A stretch of DNA of 64,000 nt from Nitrospira sp. KM1 (GCF_011405515.1 NZ_AP022671.1:868001-932000); one strand, 5' to 3'. Positions 9,018-17,852 are shown, counted from the stretch's first letter. Notes: generated from the sequence alone by a model not told the origin. A program made the numbers and translations.

Positions 9018-9467
9018 ATGAAATTTTTTCTCTACGGCGACAATCTCAACCCGACACAACTTAAGCGGCGGGCGCCTGAACACAAGTTCGAGATGCTGGC
9101 TACGCTTCCCGACCATACTATCCAGTTTTCCCGTTGGTCGTCTCAATGGCGCTGCGGCCTCGCCAACATCGTCCCGTCGCCGGGAGAGAAAGTGTGGGGA
9201 GCCGTATTCGATGTGACGGATGAGGATCTCAAGATACTGGATCAATTCGAAGAGGACGTTCCGCCAGGCGCCTACCGCCATGTGCAGGTCACGGTGTTGA
9301 CCGATGCCGGCGAGAAAATTCTGGTGACGACCTATGCGGCCACTCCAGTGGGAAAGTTCAAGCCGAAGGACCACTACCTGGACTGGGTCGTGAAAGGGCT
9401 CAAACACTGGAAACTGCCGGAAGACTGCATGGCGCAATGGCAAACCTATCGTCCACGCGCTGATTGA
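9018..9467 (+). CDS. Gamma-glutamylcyclotransferase-like (AIG2/GGCT fold) protein
   Basis: 149 residues. It begins MKFFLYGDNLNPTQLKRRAP, the GGCT phosphate-loop region (usually YGSNL, here YGDNL). It contains GAVFDVTDEDLKILDQFEE, where the last Glu pair is at the position of the catalytic acid, followed by YRHVQVTV. Related enzymes release 5-oxoproline from gamma-glutamyl peptides. The Ser-to-Asp change in the YGxNL loop means activity is uncertain. The gene stands alone upstream of the ferredoxin gene, separated by 40 bp, and may be cotranscribed with it. Confidence 0.75.
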   Translation: MKFFLYGDNLNPTQLKRRAPEHKFEMLATLPDHTIQFSRWSSQWRCGLANIVPSPGEKVWGAVFDVTDEDLKILDQFEEDVPPGAYRHVQVTVLTDAGEKILVTTYAATPVGKFKPKDHYLDWVVKGLKHWKLPEDCMAQWQTYRPRAD

Positions 9468-9507
9468 ACATTCCCCTGCGTCCGACTATTGAAGAGAAAG
9501 GATTTCC

Positions 9508-9834
9508 ATGCCAAAACCCAAATACCACATCGTCGTGTGCACGAATGCCAGACCTCCCGGCCATCCCAAACCGTCCTGTGGGGGACAGGGGTCCGGCCAA
9601 CTGCTCATGGCATTCAACATGGGTCTGATGCAGCGCGGCGTCATGCCGGGAGAGGTGTTGGTCAGCGGCTCTTCCTGCTTAGGCCCTTGCGAACAAGGTC
9701 CGACCGTCGTGGTCTATCCGGATGGAACGTGGTATTCGAAGGTGACCGAGGGAGATGTCGCCACCATCCTCGATGAGCACATCAAGGGCGGCAAGCCCGC
9801 GGCGAAGCTTAATCCCGACGCCGTTTGGAAGTAG
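9508..9834 (+). CDS. Thioredoxin-like [2Fe-2S] ferredoxin
   Basis: 108 residues with a GAAAGGA-type ribosome site. It has the four-Cys pattern of thioredoxin-fold 2Fe-2S proteins: C11, C24, and the C57-x3-C61 pair in SCLGPCEQGP. The spacing fits small soluble ferredoxins of the NuoE-like/Aquifex Fd4 family. It would serve as a cytoplasmic one-electron carrier. It is followed within 21 bp by moaB, so the two may share a transcript. No specific redox partner can be named. Confidence 0.9.
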   Translation: MPKPKYHIVVCTNARPPGHPKPSCGGQGSGQLLMAFNMGLMQRGVMPGEVLVSGSSCLGPCEQGPTVVVYPDGTWYSKVTEGDVATILDEHIKGGKPAAKLNPDAVWK

Positions 9835-9855
9835 CGTCTCGTCATCGACCTAACC

Positions 9856-10368
9856 ATGGCACTCTCTACGGATCATGAACACAAGTCGCATGCACCCAAA
9901 TCAATTGGGTGCATGGTGATCACCTGTAGCGACACCCGTACGCCCGACACCGACACGAGCGGCCGGCTCATTCAGAATCTTTTAAAGGGAAAAGGGCACA
10001 CGATTGCCGCCTACCATCTCGTCAAAGACGAGCCGGCACAGATCAAAGAACGCGTGTCTGCCGCGCTATCGAACGAGGCCGTGCAGGCAATTATTATCAA
10101 CGGCGGGACCGGCATCTCAAGGCGAGATTCCACCTTCGAAGCTGTGGACGCCATGCTCGAGAAACGGCTGGACGGGTTCGGCGAGGTGTTCCGCTATCTC
10201 ACCTATATGGACATCGGCTCTCCTGCCATCATGAGCAGGGCGACTGCCGGCATCATCAAGGGGCGCGTGCTGTTTTCAACACCCGGGTCAGAGAACGCCG
10301 TGCGGCTGGCGATGGAAAAGCTCATTCTTCCGGAGCTCGGCCACCTCATCAAAGAACTCACCAAGTAA
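9856..10368 (+). CDS. moaB: Molybdenum cofactor biosynthesis protein MoaB (MogA/MoaB family)
   Basis: 170 residues. The MoCF-binding fold is evident: the N-terminal GCMVITCSDTRTPDTDTSG, the central IIINGGTGISRRD with its GGTG loop, and the C-terminal FSTPGSENAVRLAM. Family members adenylylate molybdopterin before metal insertion, or act as trimeric or hexameric scaffolds. The protein is cytoplasmic. The gene follows the ferredoxin gene by 21 bp. Downstream it runs into a repeat block, with no other Moco genes in the window. Confidence 0.92.
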   Translation: MALSTDHEHKSHAPKSIGCMVITCSDTRTPDTDTSGRLIQNLLKGKGHTIAAYHLVKDEPAQIKERVSAALSNEAVQAIIINGGTGISRRDSTFEAVDAMLEKRLDGFGEVFRYLTYMDIGSPAIMSRATAGIIKGRVLFSTPGSENAVRLAMEKLILPELGHLIKELTK

Positions 10369-10432
10369 CCCGCTTCAATACCCCGATTCTGGCGGTTGTT
10401 TGCAGGCATGACTGTGAACGGCCGATCGTTGA

Positions 10433-10782
10433 GGATGCTCGAATCGGTTTCTGCCCTCACCCTCCCACGCCCCAGCGCGGCGGGACGCGCTTCTCACCAG
10501 GCAAGGCAGTGAGCCCGGCGACTGAGGGGGTATTGCCTTGCGTGTGGCAGCAAGCAAATCTAAGGCTGGTTAAAACGACGTTCGGCAAGGCTAAAATCAA
10601 TGTCAGAGGATGCTCAAAACGGTTTCTGCTATCACCCTCCCACCCCACCGCGCCGAGACGCGCTTCTCACCAGGCAAGGCCGCAGGGACTCCGGCGACTG
10701 GGGGGTATTGCCTTGCGTGTGGCAGCAAACAAATCTAAGGCTGGTTAAAACGACTTTGGGCAAGGCCGCAGCGAGCGAAGGC
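10433..10782. repeat. Direct tandem duplication, two ~175-bp units
   Basis: Two adjacent units (10433-10607 and 10608-10782) start with GGATGCTC and share long identical stretches, including CGCGCTTCTCACCAGGCAAG and the run around TAAGGCTGGTTAAAACGAC; matching points are exactly 175 bp apart. Each unit carries a small hairpin (10474-10491 and 10649-10662) flanked by CACCCTCCCAC and CTCACC. The second unit runs into palindromic repeat copy B. The block lies between the convergent moaB and CBS genes and has no coding potential. Confidence 0.8.
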
Positions 10783-10853
10783 CCGAGGCGTACGTTGTTT
10801 GGTACGTTGAGGGTCTGAGCGATGCGAGAACGAAGCCGAAAGTCGTTTTAAAC
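10744..10853. repeat. Palindromic intergenic repeat, copy B
   Basis: Bounded by GTTAAAACGACTTTGGGCA and its near inverse ending AGTCGTTTTAAAC. The core AAGGCCGCAGCGAGCGAAG, the centre CGTACGTTGTTTGGTACGTTG and GAGCGATGCGAGAACGAAGC are typical of the family. It ends seven bases before the stop codon of the CBS gene, so it lies at the 3' ends of both flanking convergent genes. Confidence 0.85.
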
Positions 10854-10859
10854 AGCCGA

Positions 10860-11297
10860 TCAGTCCTGAGCGATCTTGGGTTCAGAGTACTCCGTCACCG
10901 CCTGCGCAATGTTCGATTGCGCATACCGTTTGTAACACCGAAGCAAGTCGCGCACCGAAATGACGCCGACGATATCGCCGCCATTTGTCACACCGAGGTG
11001 ACGAATGCCCAGATCGCCCATCATGTCTTGTGCATCGTCGACCGGTCGATTGCCTTCGATCGTGCAGATCGGCGACGTCATGATGTCTTCGACCGTCAAG
11101 CTGTTCAGACTTTTATTGGTAGGCACAGCTTTACGGACAATGTCGGTATCGGTGACGATTCCAACCCATCGCTTGCCTTTTTTCACGAAGAGCGAGCCCA
11201 GCCGCGCGGCCTTCATCGTCTTCGCGGCGCTGCGGACAGAGGTTCCCGGACCGACGGTTTTTGGATTCTTCGTCATGAACCGAGCGACTGTGGACAT
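10860..11297 (-). CDS. CBS-domain pair protein
   Basis: 145 residues with a strong AAAGGAGGAGCC ribosome site. Two CBS repeats are visible: the first starts VARFMTKNPKTVGPGTSV and ends GIVTDTDIVRKAV, the second starts VEDIMTSPICTIEGNRPV and ends GVISVRDLLRCY. Such paired CBS modules bind adenine nucleotides and sense energy state or regulate partners. There is no fused effector domain, so its target is unknown. The gene is monocistronic here, with the repeat block beyond its 3' end. Confidence 0.92.
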   Translation of the reverse strand: MSTVARFMTKNPKTVGPGTSVRSAAKTMKAARLGSLFVKKGKRWVGIVTDTDIVRKAVPTNKSLNSLTVEDIMTSPICTIEGNRPVDDAQDMMGDLGIRHLGVTNGGDIVGVISVRDLLRCYKRYAQSNIAQAVTEYSEPKIAQD

Positions 11298-11434
11298 AGG
11301 CTCCTCCTTTCGCCAAAAAACCTTTCAGAAAAGAACTCCCAACACCTGTTCATTGTAACGCTAAAAACTCGAATGGAAACATATCTTGAGACATTTTTAC
11401 GAGGGAACACAGCCGAAGCCCTATCCACAACCGG

Positions 11435-12463
11435 TCACACGGTCAATACGATCTTACCAAAAAACTTCCTGCTCAGAAGCTGCTGCTGCGCCGCCTTGGC
11501 TTCGCTCAACGGATAGGTCCGGTCGATGACCGGCTTCAGCTTTCCTTGTCCGAACAGCTCTGTCGCCTTCACTAACTCAGCTCTTGTCCCCATATAAGAC
11601 CCTTTAATCACAAACTGGCGGGAATAGACATAGCGCAGATCCAGCTTCACATCCGCCCCGGTGGTAGCCCCGCAGGTAATCAACCGACCGCCTTTGGCCA
11701 GCGAGGAGAGACAGTTTTCCCAAACAGCCGGACCGATATGTTCGATCACGACGTCTACGCCTCGGCCCTCGGTCAGCAGCTTCACCCGTTCGGCTACTTT
11801 CTCGGTACTATGGTTGATGACGGCATGAGCGCCCAGCAGGACCGCTTTGGGAGTCTTCTCGTCCGAGCCGACAGTCGTAATCACGCGCGCGCCCGCGAGA
11901 TGTGCCATCTGCACGGCAACACTGCCCACTCCGCTTCCGGCCCCCATGATCAGCACGGTCTCCCCGTGCTCGAGCTGTGCCTGGGCAAACAGCATATGCG
12001 CTGCCGTGACCGACACGAGCGGAAAAGACGCAGCCTCCTCGAACGACAGGTTGGAAGGGATCGGCAGCACATTGCGAAACGGCACTTTGACATACTCGGC
12101 GTAACCCCCGTAGGTCATCGCGCCGATGAGAGCATACGAACGGCAAAAGTTATCACGCCCTGCCAGGCATTCGTTGCATCGCCAACAGCTTATACCGGGC
12201 GACACCAAGACGCGGTCCCCCACGGCCACGTTATCCACCTGCCCGCCCACGGCCTCCACAATTCCGGCGATGTCGGAGCCTGGCACATGCGGGAGCGGCA
12301 TCGGATAGGCGGGATTCCCCTGCCTGATCCAAATGTCCAAATGGTTCAGCGCACAGGCTTTCACCCGAACCAGCACGTCCTGCATTCCAATTTCCGGCTT
12401 CGGAAGATCTTCGTAACTGAGCTTCTCGGGCCCGCCATGCTCACGAAACAAGACAGCCTTCAT
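11435..12463 (-). CDS. Zinc-type alcohol dehydrogenase / quinone oxidoreductase family protein
   Basis: 342 residues, standard for the medium-chain dehydrogenase family. The GroES-like N-domain contains HVPGSDIAGIVEAVG and a structural zinc loop with four Cys (CWRCNECLAGRDNFC). The nucleotide-binding domain has GAGSGVGSVAVQMA. The catalytic zinc ligands are suggested by the Cys of KACALNHLD and the His of PHVPG. The substrate is unknown; it could reduce an aldehyde or enone with NAD(P)H. The start ATG has an AGGGTGAC element upstream. The gene reads away from a large repeat-filled intergenic block. Confidence 0.88.
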   Translation of the reverse strand: MKAVLFREHGGPEKLSYEDLPKPEIGMQDVLVRVKACALNHLDIWIRQGNPAYPMPLPHVPGSDIAGIVEAVGGQVDNVAVGDRVLVSPGISCWRCNECLAGRDNFCRSYALIGAMTYGGYAEYVKVPFRNVLPIPSNLSFEEAASFPLVSVTAAHMLFAQAQLEHGETVLIMGAGSGVGSVAVQMAHLAGARVITTVGSDEKTPKAVLLGAHAVINHSTEKVAERVKLLTEGRGVDVVIEHIGPAVWENCLSSLAKGGRLITCGATTGADVKLDLRYVYSRQFVIKGSYMGTRAELVKATELFGQGKLKPVIDRTYPLSEAKAAQQQLLSRKFFGKIVLTV

Positions 12464-12686
12464 ATTGTCACCCTTTAAATGCGTCTAGATGAAAGACGAT
12501 TCATCTCTTCACGCCATGTCTTCTCTGTGATTTACTCTGCCCTCCATTACCCGTTGAGCGTTCAGCATTATCGAGGGCCGGCATGTCTGGCCCCATCGTC
12601 CGGAGGATCAAGGTATCCTTCGAGGCTCTGCCGTCATCTCATCCTCTCTTCAAAGTTCTGCAGAACGGGTAGCGTCGATCAGGACC

Positions 12687-12881
12687 CATCTCACTCACCC
12701 ACCCACCCACGCTGTTCCGCGCCAGGACGCGGAACCTACCCATCTCACCCACCCCACCCTGTTCCGCGCCAGGACGCGGAACCTACCCATCTCACCCACC
12801 CCACCCTGTTCCGCGCCAGGACGCGGAACCTACCCATCTCACCCACCCCACCCTGTTCCGCGCCAGGACGCGGAACCTACC
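12687..12881. repeat. Tandem 47-bp repeat, four hairpin-bearing units
   Basis: Four units with exact 47-bp spacing: the GTTCCGCG of each begins at 12714, 12761, 12808 and 12855. Every unit holds a perfect 8-bp stem GTTCCGCG/CGCGGAAC around the loop CCAGGA, separated by a C-rich CACCCACCCCACCC linker. The three later units are practically identical, so the array expanded recently. It lies upstream of the alcohol dehydrogenase gene and downstream of phzF. The whole 12464-13109 interval holds no convincing gene; open frames across it are artefacts of the repeats. Confidence 0.9.
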
Positions 12882-12985
12882 CAACCGCCCGCAACGAGGC
12901 TCCCCGCACCGAGCGAGGGTGAGACGCACGCGACTTGTGCCGAGGCTCGGGCACCGTACCGCTGAAACGCTTTCCCCCATTCAAA

Positions 12986-13108
12986 CAGGATGATCAAAAC
13001 GTCATGTAACAAGGCCGCAGGAAGCGAAAACTCTGAGGCGTACTCTTTGCCGTACGTCGAGGGGTTGCAGCGACCGAGAACGAAGTTAGATGGCGTTTTC
13101 ATCATCCT
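12986..13108. repeat. Palindromic intergenic repeat, copy C
   Basis: Runs from GGATGATCAAAACGTCATGT to its near inverse GATGGCGTTTTCATCATCC. Family core elements AAGGCCGCAGGAAGCGAAA, a CGTACTCTTTGCCGTACGTC centre and GCGACCGAGAACGAAG are present. It abuts the stop codon of the PhzF-family gene and may end its transcript. Confidence 0.85.
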
Positions 13109-13109
13109 C

Positions 13110-14042
13110 CTAAAACGACAACGTCCCTTCAACCACCATCACCACCTCTCCCCCCACCTTCACCGTCTGAATCGCATCGTCATCGGAAAGTACTTGCACA
13201 TAGATCTGCGACGGCCGTTCCATCTCATAGCCCTGCTCGATCGTGATCTCCGTGATCGGCCCCACTTCGACGACGCCGTTTTGAACGAGATAGGCGCCGA
13301 TCGCCCCGCTCGCGCTGCCGGTTGCCGGATCTTCGGGGATGCCGATTGAGGGTGCAAACATTCTGGTGTGGATGGTCGCGGACGGCTCTACCGTCACGGT
13401 TGTGAACACCATGATGCCGTTGGCCCCATACCGGCGGCAAACTTCCACGATCGCGGCCGGATCCGGCCGGATCGACCGGACGGCCGTCAGCGTGCGCACG
13501 GGCACGATCAGCACAGGCAGCCCGGTGGATACGACTTCGAGCGGCCACTTGGCATCCGAGATCACGTGTTTGGACAGTCCCAGCGCGCTGGCGACTTTGT
13601 AGAGATCCTCCGCGTCTTCAATAGTTCCGAGGAACTGAGGTTCAGGCTGAGTCATCACCACACGCGACAGTTTGCCATCCTGCTGATGCAGTTCGACCGG
13701 GAATAGCCCGATGTTGCATTCCTGTACGACGCGCGTGACGGGCTCGGGGGCGGCAATCAGGCCGAGCTGGTTCAGGATGTGAAACGTACCGATCACCGGA
13801 TGGCCGGCGAACGGAATCTCTTGCGTCGGGGTAAAGATCCTGAGCTTGACGATGGCGGCCGGATCCGTCGGCGGAAAGACGAACACCGTCTCGGAAAGAT
13901 TCATCTCGCGGGCAATCTGCTGCAACTCATCGTCGGTCAACCCTCCGGATTCGGGAAATACCGCGACCGGATTGCCGCCAAACGGCTGCGTTGTGAAGAC
14001 ATCGGCCTGATAAAATTTCAGCGATCGACGTTCAGTTTCCAT
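13110..14042 (-). CDS. PhzF family isomerase/epimerase
   Basis: 310 residues, close to the family norm of about 290. The N-terminus [22 protein letters not shown] and the conserved Glu-containing segment [10 protein letters not shown] (catalytic Glu of PhzF/diaminopimelate epimerase-fold proteins) are clear. The C-terminal half repeats the fold with [17 protein letters not shown]. Members isomerise small molecules by proton transfer; without phenazine genes nearby the substrate is unknown. Palindromic repeat C abuts the 3' end. Confidence 0.9.
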   Translation of the reverse strand: METERRSLKFYQADVFTTQPFGGNPVAVFPESGGLTDDELQQIAREMNLSETVFVFPPTDPAAIVKLRIFTPTQEIPFAGHPVIGTFHILNQLGLIAAPEPVTRVVQECNIGLFPVELHQQDGKLSRVVMTQPEPQFLGTIEDAEDLYKVASALGLSKHVISDAKWPLEVVSTGLPVLIVPVRTLTAVRSIRPDPAAIVEVCRRYGANGIMVFTTVTVEPSATIHTRMFAPSIGIPEDPATGSASGAIGAYLVQNGVVEVGPITEITIEQGYEMERPSQIYVQVLSDDDAIQTVKVGGEVVMVVEGTLSF

Positions 14043-14265
14043 ATGAGCGGCACTCTAGGTTAGAAGGAATAGGCCTGTCAAACAGCTGATACCCAAACGT
14101 AGACTCATCACGTTTATCCTGATGATAATCGGCCCGAACTGCCTGGTTGCCCAAGATCACTGCGTCCTTTCCATTCAACGGCTTGTTCACGCGGCCGATC
14201 ATAGCATGCAGGGCCGTCCGTTGCGCCTTTTACTCATGGGTTGCCCCTAGGCCCTTTCCCTCGGG

Positions 14266-14294
14266 TTGACTTGGCTTTTCTCAAAATTTATCCT
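14266..14294 (+). promoter_or_regulatory. Sigma-70-like promoter for the 2OG-Fe(II) oxygenase gene
   Basis: A TTGACT (14266-14271) is followed after exactly 17 bases by TATCCT (14289-14294), 35 bases before the ATG at 14330. Spacing and sequence fit a housekeeping promoter. Assignment is by eye only. Confidence 0.4.
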
Positions 14295-14329
14295 CTCGGG
14301 CTTATATATCCAACGCGTGTGGGACGCGT

Positions 14330-14992
14330 ATGGCCCGCCAACTCGATTTGAGCGTTCGGCCTATCTTTTCGACACCGCTTCTGGTGTTCGCAGTCCCCGA
14401 CTGTGCCTGCATCAACCAGGAACTCAAGCAAGCCGTCCTCGATCACGAATCCACGCAGCTGACCTATGCCGACCGCGAAGTCATCGGCTGGTCGTCACCG
14501 CACGACATGTCCATGATGGAATGGGCCGGCAAACCGCTCAAGCAGTTGTTCGACGCCGTCACGCAGGTCGCGGAATTGGCGACCGAGTTCTCCGGCCGCA
14601 CCGGGAGAACGGCACAACATCCGCACTGGCAGGTCGTCGAAATCTGGTCCAATGTGCAGCGCAACGGCGGCACCAATGGATACCATGCGCATCCCGGATC
14701 GTACTGGTCGGGCGTCTACTACGTCGATGTCGGTGATATCACCGACATGGAGGACAAGGGAGGTGAACTGCAGCTCTTCGATCCACGCGGCTGCCTGCCC
14801 CGCATGCTGGCCCCGTACCTGCGCTACTCCCTTCCCGAACTTCACGATGCCGGCAATACGATCTCCTTCACGCCGGCCACCGGACAATGCGTCATGTTCC
14901 CAGGCTGGCAGCACCACGCCGTCGCACCCTACAAAGGCGTGGCTCCCCGCATCAGCGTGGCCTTCAATCTCGAACCGATCCTGAATAAGTAA
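14330..14992 (+). CDS. 2OG-Fe(II) oxygenase family protein (TIGR02466-like)
   Basis: 220 residues. The double-stranded beta-helix iron site is seen in GYHAHPGSYWSGVYYVD (first His, then the acidic residue region) and MFPGWQHHAVAPYKG followed by RISVAFN, whose Arg would bind 2-oxoglutarate. The N-terminal FSTPLLVFAVPD is typical of the putative-oxygenase family found in cyanobacteria and other bacteria. It would hydroxylate an unknown substrate using O2. The gene appears monocistronic, with its own promoter-like sequence upstream. Confidence 0.85.
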   Translation: MARQLDLSVRPIFSTPLLVFAVPDCACINQELKQAVLDHESTQLTYADREVIGWSSPHDMSMMEWAGKPLKQLFDAVTQVAELATEFSGRTGRTAQHPHWQVVEIWSNVQRNGGTNGYHAHPGSYWSGVYYVDVGDITDMEDKGGELQLFDPRGCLPRMLAPYLRYSLPELHDAGNTISFTPATGQCVMFPGWQHHAVAPYKGVAPRISVAFNLEPILNK

Positions 14993-15118
14993 GCAACCCG
15001 CCACAGTTTGACGCATCGACAATTTTGACAACCTTGGCCTATCACGCGCAAAGCTCAAAAATTTATGGTTGAATGAACCGGATCAATCCGTCCAGCTCTC
15101 TGTAAACGACGGTCCTAC

Positions 15119-15955
15119 GTGACACCAGCTCAAGACAGACGACGATCAGAAGTAGAACAGTATTGTCAGAAGTGGGCCCTATCTTTGCCCTTTCAACTGG
15201 CCAGCACTCACACCAGTTACATCTATAGAGTGACTTACCTGGAGCAGCCGGCGATTCTCAAGATCCTGACTACTAAGGGACGAAAGTTTGAGGCGAATGG
15301 CTCGAGTGCACTGAAATGCTTTCATGGACACGGAGCCGTCAAACTGATCGATTTTGATGTGGGAGCCATGTTGTTGGAATATCTCGACGGAGGCGAATTG
15401 TCGAACCTTGTAAAGCAAGGGCTGGATTCTCGTGCCGCACGCATCATCTGTGATGTCTTGGACGATCTCCATCGCTATGCAGGCGAGATTCCCTCGGGAA
15501 TACAAGATTTGCAACACGAATTCGAATCGTTATTCGCGCGGGCCAGAGGCGAAAAGACGGATTCCGTCTTCCGGAACACAGCGGCGGTGGCGGAGAGACT
15601 AATCTCGACAGAATCGAATAAGAGGCTCCTGCACGGCGACATTCATCATGGCAATATCTTGAAGAGTGCATCGCGCGGATGGGTCGCGATCGATCCTCAG
15701 GGTCTATTCGGCGAAAGGACCTATGACGTGGCAAACTCATTTTTCAATCCGGACGAAGTCCCTCATGTAGTGGCAACGAGAGAAAGGATCGACTCGCTTG
15801 CCACAATCTTTTCCGAACGCCTAGAGGTCGATAAGTCGAGAGTCCTCCAGTTTGCCTATGCCCATGGCGGCCTCAGCGCTTCATGGCACCTTGACGACGG
15901 TGAAAATCCACAGTGGCGCTTGAGAATGACTTCCCTCATCGAGACACTTCTGTAA
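15119..15955 (+). CDS. Aminoglycoside phosphotransferase-like kinase (APH(6)/hydroxyurea family)
   Basis: 278 residues with a GTG start. The kinase-like fold motifs are visible: the lysine of AILKILTTKG for ATP, the catalytic loop LLHGDIHHGNIL (Brenner motif with Asp and Asn) and the metal-binding Asp of AIDPQGLFGERTYDVAN. The IDPQGL..ERTYD signature matches streptomycin-6-kinase-type proteins. Chromosomal homologues often have unknown small-molecule substrates, so a resistance role is only a possibility. It ends in a convergent gap with the radical SAM gene that contains a palindromic repeat. Confidence 0.85.
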   Translation: MTPAQDRRRSEVEQYCQKWALSLPFQLASTHTSYIYRVTYLEQPAILKILTTKGRKFEANGSSALKCFHGHGAVKLIDFDVGAMLLEYLDGGELSNLVKQGLDSRAARIICDVLDDLHRYAGEIPSGIQDLQHEFESLFARARGEKTDSVFRNTAAVAERLISTESNKRLLHGDIHHGNILKSASRGWVAIDPQGLFGERTYDVANSFFNPDEVPHVVATRERIDSLATIFSERLEVDKSRVLQFAYAHGGLSASWHLDDGENPQWRLRMTSLIETLL

Positions 15956-16107
15956 GACATCACATCCAAAGCCCCTCCAATCAGTAGGCGCGAATTGGTG
16001 ATCGTCCAGTGTCCCGACCCGAGGCATACGCTGTTCTGTATGTCTAGTGTCCGGACGATGTAAAAATGAAGGCCCGATGCCATCCTGGCGGACAAGTTGC
16101 GGAATAT

Positions 16108-16220
16108 TGGAATGGCTCTCAGCGAGGCTGCAACGAGCGAACTGTCGAGGCGTACTTTGTTTGTACGTCGAGCCATTGAGCGACGTGAGATCAAAGCTGA
16201 GAGGCTTTTACAGCATTCCG
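16108..16220. repeat. Palindromic intergenic repeat, copy D
   Basis: Starts GGAATGGCTCTCAGCGAGGC and ends near the inverse GAGGCTTTTACAGCATTCC. The centre GGCGTACTTTGTTTGTACGTC and GAGCGACGTGAGATC are family-like. It lies between convergent genes (kinase end 15955, radical SAM end 16208) and overlaps the last codons of the radical SAM gene. Confidence 0.8.
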
Positions 16221-17458
16221 TCAGGCGGGATGGAGAGGGATTCATAGGATTGGACTAGCGGATTCGCCACGTAATCTTCCACATAATTCTTCAGCAGGCA
16301 GTTTCTCCACAGCAGCTTATTGGCAAGTCGGGTATCGATCTTGTGCAGAACCGTCACCTTCACGCCTGTTTTTCTGGTGAACTGTTCCGGCGAGACGCCG
16401 CCGATGTCCGTATAAAGGCCGCGGCCGGATTGCATCATACACTTGGGCACGTGAATGCGCTTCTGCGTCGTGACTCTTCTGGCGATATCGTCGAACGTCA
16501 GGAGCACCGAACAGTCGGAATCCCCGCCCAGCGTCGCGTTCGGCACCATCAGGTATCTGGCACGGTTCTTCCGGTACATGTTCAGCACCTTGTAGACGCT
16601 CTTCGCCATCACCACGGTATCTTTCTTTTCCAGTTCGAGCGAATCGAACGCGCTGACGATGCGCTTGCGGTTCATGAACGCCGTAATCGGTGCCTCTGTC
16701 TGGATCGTCTGGACGTTCGGCAATCCCTTGTCGTACAGGCGGCGCGATTCATCCGGCAGGAACTTCCTGCCCTGCCGCATCAAATCCGCGGTTGGTTCCT
16801 TGATTCCTTTCACCGGCGTGAGGCAACCCATCCAGAGCACGCACTTCTGATTGACCGTCGAAATCATCTCCGCGTCTTTCGACATCGTGTGCGCGTCGAA
16901 CGAATAGAAATTTGCCGATGACACGGCCGGTCCATCCAAGACCTTCAAGAGGTGCTTCACCGACGGCGCATGCGGCATGAGCCGCTGGCGGTACTCGCTG
17001 AGCGTGATCACCGAGAGTTCGAAGTTGATCCGTCCCGGATACTTCGCCGCAAGCTGATGGATCTTCGGCACATGCACGTAGCCGACCGTAAAGAACGTGA
17101 TGTTCTTGTCCGTGGAGACCAAAAAGTCCTCGACCCATTCCATCGCCTTGGGATGGAGGAACAGGTCGGTCCACTCCATATATTCGTTGCCGCCGAGACA
17201 CCAGTACTGCATCGGATCGGTCGGCTTCTTGTTGATATAGTCGAGGATGAACTTCCAATCCTCGTCGGTCGTCTTCGGCGGATCGAGCGTTTCGCGATAG
17301 GAATGGTCGATCTCGTAGCAGAATTCGCACTTCACCGGACAAGTCTTGCCGAGGCTGATCGGGATCTTCCCGCCGTCCAACTCGCGGATCAGGACGTCCC
17401 GGTAATCCTTGTTCCTGAAAATGGGAGGCGCCTGGAGAATCGGCAGTTGCGTGGACAT
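16208..17458 (-). CDS. Radical SAM protein
   Basis: 416 residues. The canonical cluster motif is CPVKCEFC (CX3CX2C) near residue 40, preceded by IPISLGKT. The GGNEYMEW stretch probably corresponds to the SAM-binding GGE-like region. The C-terminal part contains extra Cys residues (WMGCLTPVKG, PKCMMQSG, GGDSDCSVL), so an auxiliary cluster is possible. The reaction is unknown. It sits next to two B12-binding radical SAM genes on the same strand, separated only by a small divergently read gene, which suggests a common pathway. Its last codons overlap palindromic repeat D. Confidence 0.88.
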   Translation of the reverse strand: MSTQLPILQAPPIFRNKDYRDVLIRELDGGKIPISLGKTCPVKCEFCYEIDHSYRETLDPPKTTDEDWKFILDYINKKPTDPMQYWCLGGNEYMEWTDLFLHPKAMEWVEDFLVSTDKNITFFTVGYVHVPKIHQLAAKYPGRINFELSVITLSEYRQRLMPHAPSVKHLLKVLDGPAVSSANFYSFDAHTMSKDAEMISTVNQKCVLWMGCLTPVKGIKEPTADLMRQGRKFLPDESRRLYDKGLPNVQTIQTEAPITAFMNRKRIVSAFDSLELEKKDTVVMAKSVYKVLNMYRKNRARYLMVPNATLGGDSDCSVLLTFDDIARRVTTQKRIHVPKCMMQSGRGLYTDIGGVSPEQFTRKTGVKVTVLHKIDTRLANKLLWRNCLLKNYVEDYVANPLVQSYESLSIPPDGML

Positions 17459-17510
17459 GAAGATGGTTTCAGCTGGTTGACAGACTCACTGAGGTTTCGC
17501 CAGACTCCGG

Positions 17511-17774
17511 ATGACCATGGAACCGCCCGACGACTCGGTCGCACAGGCTTTGGCACTCTTCGAACTCACCCTGCCTCTGACCATCAAGCAGCTCACCTAC
17601 AAGCGTCGCGAACTGCTGCATACGTGGTATCCCGCCCGCTACGCCAACCTCACCAACAACCCGAGAAAGTACATGCAAATGTACAAGCAGGCCGAGGAGA
17701 TGACCAAGAACATCGAAGAGGCCTACGCTGTGCTGTCCGCATTTCTTGCATCGTCCGATAAGCCTACGACGTAA
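17511..17774 (+). CDS. Small J-domain-like protein lacking the HPD motif
   Basis: 87 residues. The helical pattern resembles a J domain: LFELTLPLTIKQLTYKRREL for helices I and II, then WYPARY where DnaJ has HPDRY/H, then NPRKYMQMYKQAEEMTKNIEEAYAVL for helix III. The His-Pro-Asp triad needed to stimulate DnaK ATPase is replaced by Tyr-Pro-Ala, so it would not act as a normal co-chaperone. It is divergent from the radical SAM gene (52 bp between starts) and convergent with the next B12 radical SAM gene. Family assignment is by pattern only. Confidence 0.65.
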   Translation: MTMEPPDDSVAQALALFELTLPLTIKQLTYKRRELLHTWYPARYANLTNNPRKYMQMYKQAEEMTKNIEEAYAVLSAFLASSDKPTT

Positions 17775-17777
17775 CTC

Positions 17778-17852
17778 TCAAGGATGCTCAAAACGGCATC
17801 TCACAAGGCCGCAGGCGAATTCAAAACCGCAGGCAACATCCTTTCACGAGCC
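17778..17852. repeat. Palindromic intergenic repeat, truncated copy E
   Basis: A shortened member: AGGATGCTCAAAACGGCATC, AAGGCCGCAGGCGAATTC and a closing GCAACATCCTTTC. The central half of the palindrome is missing. It fills the 69-bp gap between the convergent J-like and B12 radical SAM genes. Confidence 0.65.

Noticed and set aside
12687-12881. Possible CRISPR array
   Set aside because: Units are contiguous 47-bp repeats with no variable spacers, and there are no cas genes.
12479-12922. 147-codon open frame across the hairpin array
   Set aside because: It consists largely of the translated 47-bp repeat and has no domain, start site or codon pattern.
14034-14202. 55-codon minus-strand frame upstream of phzF
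   Set aside because: It overlaps the phzF start out of frame, has no ribosome site and no recognisable composition.
16343-16921. 192-codon frame antisense to the radical SAM gene
   Set aside because: Shadow of the radical SAM coding sequence with no own motif.
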